Source: Blastocatellia bacterium (GTDB taxonomy: Bacteria; Acidobacteriota; Blastocatellia; Chloracidobacteriales; Chloracidobacteriaceae). From it: DNA of 64,000 nucleotides. The notes below the pieces were generated by a model. It was not told the DNA's origin. It worked only from the letters and a program-made list of their open reading frames with translations, and did no database searches. The stretch covers positions 50,775 through 114,774 of the forward strand of contig JAIBAN010000012.1 of the NCBI GenBank assembly GCA_019695185.1, written 5' to 3'. Made by a program: the position numbers and the translations under genes. Each line of letters starts with the position of its first letter. Position 1 is the stretch's first letter. Below are positions 59,764 to 64,000 of this stretch, piece after piece.

Positions 59764-61989
59764 TCAGGATTTTGATTTGGCACACCGAAAGCCAAGTGTT
59801 TCGTGTCTGGTGGTGCTGGAAACCCAATTGCGATAGGTGGTGGTGCAATATTCCGGTTTGCTGTCAAAACCACCCCCGCGCACAATGTAAAGTGTTTCAT
59901 GATTGGGATTTGGAATGGTTGCCGAGCTTCCTGGATAGGGTTCAGCCGGGCTGAAAGTCCATTCCCAGACGTTACCGCTCAGGTCCTGATTGCCAAACGG
60001 CCCGGCTCCGCTGGGACACGAACCCACTGCCGTGGGAGTTACCCGTCCTTTCTCTGCTGCATACAGGCGGTTTGGTTCAAACGTATCACCCCAAGGGTAC
60101 CGCTGCACGTTATTCCCATGCGCTGCCACTTCCCATTCAATTTCCGTGGGCAGCCGTTTTCCTATCCATTTGGCGTAACTTTGGGCGTCTTCAAGCGAAA
60201 CTCCGGTCACGGGAAAGGTTTCCTGGCCTGCCGGAATCTGGCCATTGGTCCAGGTACTGGGAGCCCCATGACCGGTGGCATCCATGAATTTCTTAAATTG
60301 AGCGTTTGTGACTTCAAATGTATCAAGATAAAAAGGGTCCACTTTGACGGCATGTTGTGGCTTTTCAAAGGTATCAAGCTGTGGCCCGGAATCGCGTCCA
60401 ATGAGATAGGCCCCGCCTGGAATCGCAGTCATATCTGCCGGGGTTGCCGGCGGAGTGACGGGCGGAGGAGTTGGTGTCGGCTGGGGTGTTTTTTGCGGAA
60501 CTACTACCTGTGGCTGGGCCGGAGCCGGAGTCGGAGTCGGTTTGATAACATATTGATAAACAAACCAAGCGGCACCACCACCAATAATTAAAATCACCAA
60601 AAGCATCGCCGCCAGTTTTGCAATGAGGGTTGAATTGCTGGTTGAAACTTCAACCGCTGGTACCCGAGCAAGCATGGCCGGAGTTTCCTTGGCTGGTTTG
60701 GCCGAAGGCTCGGAAAGTCTGGCTTGGGATGGTTTCAGATCTGACGTGCCAGCTTTGGGCTGAGGGCGTGTCTCAGCCTGGATTTGCAACGGAGTGACCT
60801 GCTCCTGTGGCAACTGGACCGTTTCTTTCATGAGTGGTCCACGGGCTGAGCGAGGTGGTTCAAAGGGGGCAGGTGGTGAATCCAAAAATTTGGCCAGCAG
60901 TTGGGGTGCCCCGGAACGTTCGTTTTTTGCCGGGGGTGGAGCCGGAAGCTGGACGGCCTGATTCCCTTCCTCGGCTGATTCATATTCCCGAAAGGGAGAT
61001 TTTAAAGTTGGTGTAATCGGTGGAGTCAAAGGAGTTGCAGGCTGTGTTGGCTTATGAGGCTTGTGCTCGGCAGAGGATGACAGTTTCCGTTGTCCACGAG
61101 GAGCCTGTTGCTGCACAGTTCGTTGCACCGAAGCCTGAAGTGTATCAATAGCCGGGTCGGAAGTGGCGGCACGGGGTGCTGCCGGGGCGTCCGGAATGGC
61201 AGCCGTATGATAGTCGGTTGCTTGCGGCAGCCTTGGGGCCTCCGATTCACCCAAATTGTTGGTCGTTGCCGGAGGAGACAAGGCGATATTGACGGGCGAG
61301 CCAATTTGACTGGTTTGTTCCCGGCCTCCGGCAGGCAGATTGATGGCAACATTTGGGCCACCAATGGATTTTGTCAATTCACGGGGAAGCAACGAAGCGG
61401 TTTCATCCCGTTGAGCCGTCAAATGCCCGGTTTCCGATTCAAACCCTGCCGGCACAGTGCCTTGAATAGGGAAAGTTCCTCCCAGACCGGCGGTGATTCC
61501 CGACTCCTGTACCGGTGGTTGCGGACGGGTCGGATTTTGGGAGTCCAACAAAGGAGCGGTCAGTGTTTTGGGGGTAATTTCCGGATCCACCTTGGGGCTC
61601 TTCAAATCTTCCGTGGTGGCTTGAAAAAAACTCTTTTCCTCGCTTCCCAATTGATGAGCCAGTTCGGCCAGACGTAAAGCTTCAGTGTTTGGCTCGCGGA
61701 GGGTCACCCCTTGAATTTCAACCGGAGCGGGTGGAATGGCCTGCGTCTGGCTTGAAGACCCCAATGGTAAAGCAGTTCCTTGAATTTCCGGCAGACCTTG
61801 GGGCAGGGTTGAGCTGGGAAACTGCGCGCGCGGGACCAGTCCGGCTGAAGGACGCAACACAACATCCACTTTGGGCGGCTGGATCTGAGGCGTGGCAAAA
61901 CCTTTGGTGGGCAAGGCTACATTGCGTCCGCAACCACTGCAAAACCGAGCCTTTTCACGATTTTTGGTCCCACAAAACGGGCAGAACAT
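59764..61989 (-). CDS. Zinc-ribbon / FGE-sulfatase domain membrane protein
   Basis: A 741-residue protein. The N-terminus is a zinc ribbon with Cys3, Cys6, Cys17 and Cys20 (MFCPFCGTKNREKARFCSGC). A long Pro/Thr-rich disordered region (about 25-450) leads to one membrane helix (about 456-480, KLAAMLLVILIIGGGAAWF). The extracytoplasmic FGE-sulfatase domain (about 515-740) has IPGGAYLIGRDSG, YLDTFEVTNAQFKKFM, RLPTEIEWEVAAHG, YPWGDTFEPN, GNVWEWT, RGGGFDS and LGFRCAKS. The active-site cysteine pair of true FGE is not evident, so ligand binding is more likely than formylglycine formation. It resembles the FGE half of the kinase at 22113-24281. Confidence 0.85.
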   Translation of the reverse strand: MFCPFCGTKNREKARFCSGCGRNVALPTKGFATPQIQPPKVDVVLRPSAGLVPRAQFPSSTLPQGLPEIQGTALPLGSSSQTQAIPPAPVEIQGVTLREPNTEALRLAELAHQLGSEEKSFFQATTEDLKSPKVDPEITPKTLTAPLLDSQNPTRPQPPVQESGITAGLGGTFPIQGTVPAGFESETGHLTAQRDETASLLPRELTKSIGGPNVAINLPAGGREQTSQIGSPVNIALSPPATTNNLGESEAPRLPQATDYHTAAIPDAPAAPRAATSDPAIDTLQASVQRTVQQQAPRGQRKLSSSAEHKPHKPTQPATPLTPPITPTLKSPFREYESAEEGNQAVQLPAPPPAKNERSGAPQLLAKFLDSPPAPFEPPRSARGPLMKETVQLPQEQVTPLQIQAETRPQPKAGTSDLKPSQARLSEPSAKPAKETPAMLARVPAVEVSTSNSTLIAKLAAMLLVILIIGGGAAWFVYQYVIKPTPTPAPAQPQVVVPQKTPQPTPTPPPVTPPATPADMTAIPGGAYLIGRDSGPQLDTFEKPQHAVKVDPFYLDTFEVTNAQFKKFMDATGHGAPSTWTNGQIPAGQETFPVTGVSLEDAQSYAKWIGKRLPTEIEWEVAAHGNNVQRYPWGDTFEPNRLYAAEKGRVTPTAVGSCPSGAGPFGNQDLSGNVWEWTFSPAEPYPGSSATIPNPNHETLYIVRGGGFDSKPEYCTTTYRNWVSSTTRHETLGFRCAKSKS

Positions 61990-61998
61990 AAGAGTCCA

Positions 61999-62238
61999 AA
62001 TTGAGAATTGAGAATTGAGAATTGAGAATTGAGAATTGAGAATGCTGATGCTGTATAATTAACTGCTCATTTCTGAGAAAGTTACAAGAATGGGACAGGT
62101 AGAAATGAGTAGCCAGCTTTTCCTCTTCTCCTTGTAACCAACTGAAAAAAAACAAATTAAACTGTGTAATTAGGTCATTGAGAATTGAGCAACACGTGGT
62201 GATGTTATTCTCAATTCTCAATTCTCAATTCTCAATTC
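61999..62238. repeat. Inverted heptamer arrays (AATTGAG)6 ... (TCAATTC)4
   Basis: Six perfect AATTGAG units (61999-62040) begin ten bases from the zinc-ribbon FGE start. Four perfect TCAATTC units (62211-62238) overlap the last codons and stop of the FHA gene. Two further units in the left orientation lie at about 62177-62190. The spacer is about 170 bases, the longest in the set. Confidence 0.96.
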
Positions 62239-62986
62239 CGGCATTGGCTTCGTCAATTTCGCGTAAGGTATCAAGCACCAGATTGGTATTGGTGCTCGTC
62301 TGAATATTGACCGGAAAGTGAAATTCGTATTTCTCGACCTCAAACAGTCCTTCCTGAATGGTTGCCAATTTCCGAAACGCATCCAGCCCGCGCAGACTTT
62401 CGACCCCATAATCAATGACTTTTCCGGCTTCCGGTTTGATATCCAGGTCACAATCAACAATCAGGCCGTCATTCAGATACAACCGGGCCACCATGGTCTG
62501 GGAGCGAATCACCAGAATGCAGGTCAACCGGTTGTTTTCAATGACCTGAATCAAATCAAAAAGACTGATTTGACTGAGGCTTCCGGTCATGAATTTTTCA
62601 TTTGAATGATCCAGGATGGCAAACTTGAACAGGTGCTGACCAATATCAAAAGTGTCGCCATCGGAGAGCAGCATTTCCTGATTGGGGTCCAAGCGCTTGC
62701 CGTTGAGAAACGTTCCGTTGGTGCTCCCCAGATCGGAAAGCAGGTACTGCTTGGTTCCGTCCGGGGTCAACCCGATGCGAATCCGGGCATGCTGACGGGA
62801 AATCTCCGTATCGGATTCAAGCGGAATCGCACATTTTGGATCGCGCCCGATGATCGTGATCAAACTGTCAACCCCCACGGATTTGACGATTTTTTGGTTG
62901 AATAAAATGATCAACGTGGCGCAATTACTCTCGTCCGTGTCGAGAATCAAGCGCTCAATCCGGCGGGTCGGCTCCAGGTTACTCAT
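62225..62986 (-). CDS. FHA domain / DUF4388 (PATAN) protein
   Basis: A 253-residue cytoplasmic signalling protein. The FHA domain (about 20-125) has IIGRDPKCAIPL, ISRQHARI and DLGSTNGTFLNG, the phosphothreonine-binding residues. A DUF4388/PATAN module follows (about 130-250: GSLSQISLFDLIQVIENN, LTCILVI, ARLYLNDGLIVD, LDAFRKLATIQEGLFEVE). It could read threonine phosphorylation by the kinases in this window, which is inference. The last residues AGIEN and the stop are encoded by the GAATTGA array. It follows its paralogue by 42 bases. Confidence 0.92.
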   Translation of the reverse strand: MSNLEPTRRIERLILDTDESNCATLIILFNQKIVKSVGVDSLITIIGRDPKCAIPLESDTEISRQHARIRIGLTPDGTKQYLLSDLGSTNGTFLNGKRLDPNQEMLLSDGDTFDIGQHLFKFAILDHSNEKFMTGSLSQISLFDLIQVIENNRLTCILVIRSQTMVARLYLNDGLIVDCDLDIKPEAGKVIDYGVESLRGLDAFRKLATIQEGLFEVEKYEFHFPVNIQTSTNTNLVLDTLREIDEANAGIEN

Positions 62987-63028
62987 ACAACATTTGTCCT
63001 TTGCTGGCTTTTTCTGTGGGAGCGTTTT

Positions 63029-63907
63029 TTATTCGTCCAGTGGTTCCAAGGGAATCAGAGCCTGGCCGCGCACCATGGTCTGCTGCATGATGGATTCATT
63101 GGCGGTTGCTTTGTCAGGTTGTTCGCGGGTTGTTTCCGCTGCATCAAGCACCATTTCCGAAGCGGAATGGTCATCTTCCGGGATATATCCGGCGCGTTCC
63201 TCATCCAGTTCGCGGAGCGTATCGAGCACCAGATTCATATTGCTTGAGGCTAAGATATTGGGGACAAAACCATTTTCGGATTTTTCCACCTCAAAAAAAC
63301 CTTCTTCCAGGGCTGCCAGTTGGCGAAAAGCGTCCAGTCCACGCACGTTTTCCACTTCGCTGTCCACAATTTGCCCTTCGTTGAAGCAAATGCGCCCCAA
63401 CAATCCCTGAGTACGGATGGTCAGCGTACAGGTCAACCGATTGTTTTCAATGATTTGAACCAAATCAAAAAGGCTGATTTGCGTCAGATTCCCGGTCAGG
63501 AATTTCTCTTTCGATTGGTCAAGCAGTGCAAATTTGAAGAGATGCTGGCCAATGGTAAACTGGTCATTGTCCTTGAGCAGCGTGTCCTGAAGCGACGTGA
63601 GCAGATTCCCGTTCAGAATGGTACCGTTGGTGCTTCCCAGATCCTTGAGAAAATATTGGTGGATTCCGGTCGTTGTCACGCTCATGGCCACCTGGGCATG
63701 TTGACGTGAAGCCTCTGAATCCGTCACCAGTGGGATCGTACATTCAGGACTTCGGCCAATCACTGTGGTCGGTTCTTCCAGGGTGATGGAAGTAACCACT
63801 TTTTTATTGCGCAGAACGATTAAGGTGGCAGGCGAACCATGGTCGTTTTCTTCTGAAACAGGAACGTTGAGTTTGTCGAGCCGCCGGGTTGGTTCCATAT
63901 TGCTCAT
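63029..63907 (-). CDS. FHA domain / DUF4388 (PATAN) protein, paralogue
   Basis: A 292-residue paralogue of the next gene. It has FHA residues VIGRSPECTIPL, ASRQHAQV and DLGSTNGTILNG (about 45-110), and the PATAN part GNLTQISLFDLVQIIENN and LDAFRQLAALEEGFFEVEKSE (about 130-235). A C-terminal acidic extension (about 240-292, EEDDHSASEMVLDAAETT-like) is absent from the paralogue. ATG 63907 overlaps the stop of the upstream gene (ATGA), implying translational coupling. Tandem duplication is the likely origin of the pair. Confidence 0.93.
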   Translation of the reverse strand: MSNMEPTRRLDKLNVPVSEENDHGSPATLIVLRNKKVVTSITLEEPTTVIGRSPECTIPLVTDSEASRQHAQVAMSVTTTGIHQYFLKDLGSTNGTILNGNLLTSLQDTLLKDNDQFTIGQHLFKFALLDQSKEKFLTGNLTQISLFDLVQIIENNRLTCTLTIRTQGLLGRICFNEGQIVDSEVENVRGLDAFRQLAALEEGFFEVEKSENGFVPNILASSNMNLVLDTLRELDEERAGYIPEDDHSASEMVLDAAETTREQPDKATANESIMQQTMVRGQALIPLEPLDE

Positions 63908-64000
63908 ACGTCAATCCTCATCAAAATTGAACGCAGCCAAAAGGCAATCAGGTCCAAGCTGTCATGCAGGACGGTCAGATTCAACCAGCCACCCCCAGGG
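63904..64000 (-). CDS. 3' end of an unidentified upstream gene
   Basis: From the right edge a frame stays open for 31 codons (ending LTVLHDSLDLIAFWLRSILMRIDV, split here for length) and stops in TGA at 63906-63904, sharing ATGA with the FHA gene start. The overlap and the protein-like sequence suggest a real coding end in the same operon. The fragment is too short to name. Confidence 0.45.
   Translation of the reverse strand, partial: PGGGWLNLTVLHDSLDLIAFWLRSILMRIDV

Noticed and set aside
59764..61989. True formylglycine-generating enzyme activity for the FGE-domain proteins
   Set aside because: The active-site cysteine pair is not recognisable and no sulfatase gene is in the window; described as FGE-domain only.

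Overview
The window reads as chromosomal DNA of a free-living, outer-membrane-bearing bacterium, most likely Acidobacteriota of the Blastocatellia type. This is inferred from the mix of a TonB-dependent receptor with an N-terminal carboxypeptidase-regulatory-like domain, several DUF4388 (PATAN) proteins, FHA proteins, Hanks-type kinases, formylglycine-generating-enzyme (FGE) domains, an LptF/LptG-like exporter and a very large propeller histidine kinase. GC looks moderate (a little above 50%). There is no phage or intact insertion sequence; the region is mostly housekeeping and signalling genes.

Layout. 1-3.5 kb: a membrane protein with a spermidine-synthase-like domain (cut by the left edge) and a peptide-type ABC permease. 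3.7-7 kb: a PATAN/J-domain/TPR protein and a sugar nucleotidyltransferase. 7.1-13.6 kb (minus): a double-length LptF/LptG-like permease, a double M16 peptidase and an SDR. 13.9-19.3 kb (minus): a small unknown protein, the 1429-residue sensor kinase and a zinc-knuckle protein. 19.4-22.1 kb (plus): RNase D, a DUF445 protein and a secreted protein. 22.1-25.6 kb (minus): a kinase-FGE fusion and nuoA-nuoB. 25.9-31.2 kb (minus): the classic ffh-rpsP-khpA-rimM-trmD-rplS block, then trxB on the far side of ffh. 31.5-37.8 kb: an epimerase-like protein, TonB receptor, tRNA-Glu, thiE and a response regulator. 38.2-41.7 kb: PilT, RecX, RmlD and an SDR. 41.8-48 kb: a distinctive module with a secreted propeller protein, a tiny secreted peptide sharing its RPGHI hexapeptide repeats, a 740-base spacer, and a 1270-residue AAA+ regulator with a transposase-like DNA-binding N-terminus. 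48.1-53.9 kb: lipoprotein-sorting-like, CDP-alcohol phosphotransferase, secreted and membrane proteins, PheA and RimO. 54.2-64 kb: RseP, a Ser/Thr kinase, a sigma-54-driven candidate small RNA, a TPR protein, a zinc-ribbon FGE protein and two FHA-PATAN paralogues.

Three things stand out. (1) Many intergenic regions are bounded by inverted arrays of a 7-bp repeat. The unit differs between sites but, at each paired site, reads the same from either border inward. Several arrays run into coding ends and supply the last codons and stop; one lies inside pheA, and a 9-bp version lies inside the histidine kinase gene. (2) The RPGHI repeat is encoded by different synonymous codons in two adjacent secreted proteins, which points to selection on the peptide. 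(3) Two canonical -24/-12 promoters are present: one before the kinase-FGE gene and one before a structured, intrinsically terminated small RNA. All functional statements rest on reading motifs by eye; no database search was run.
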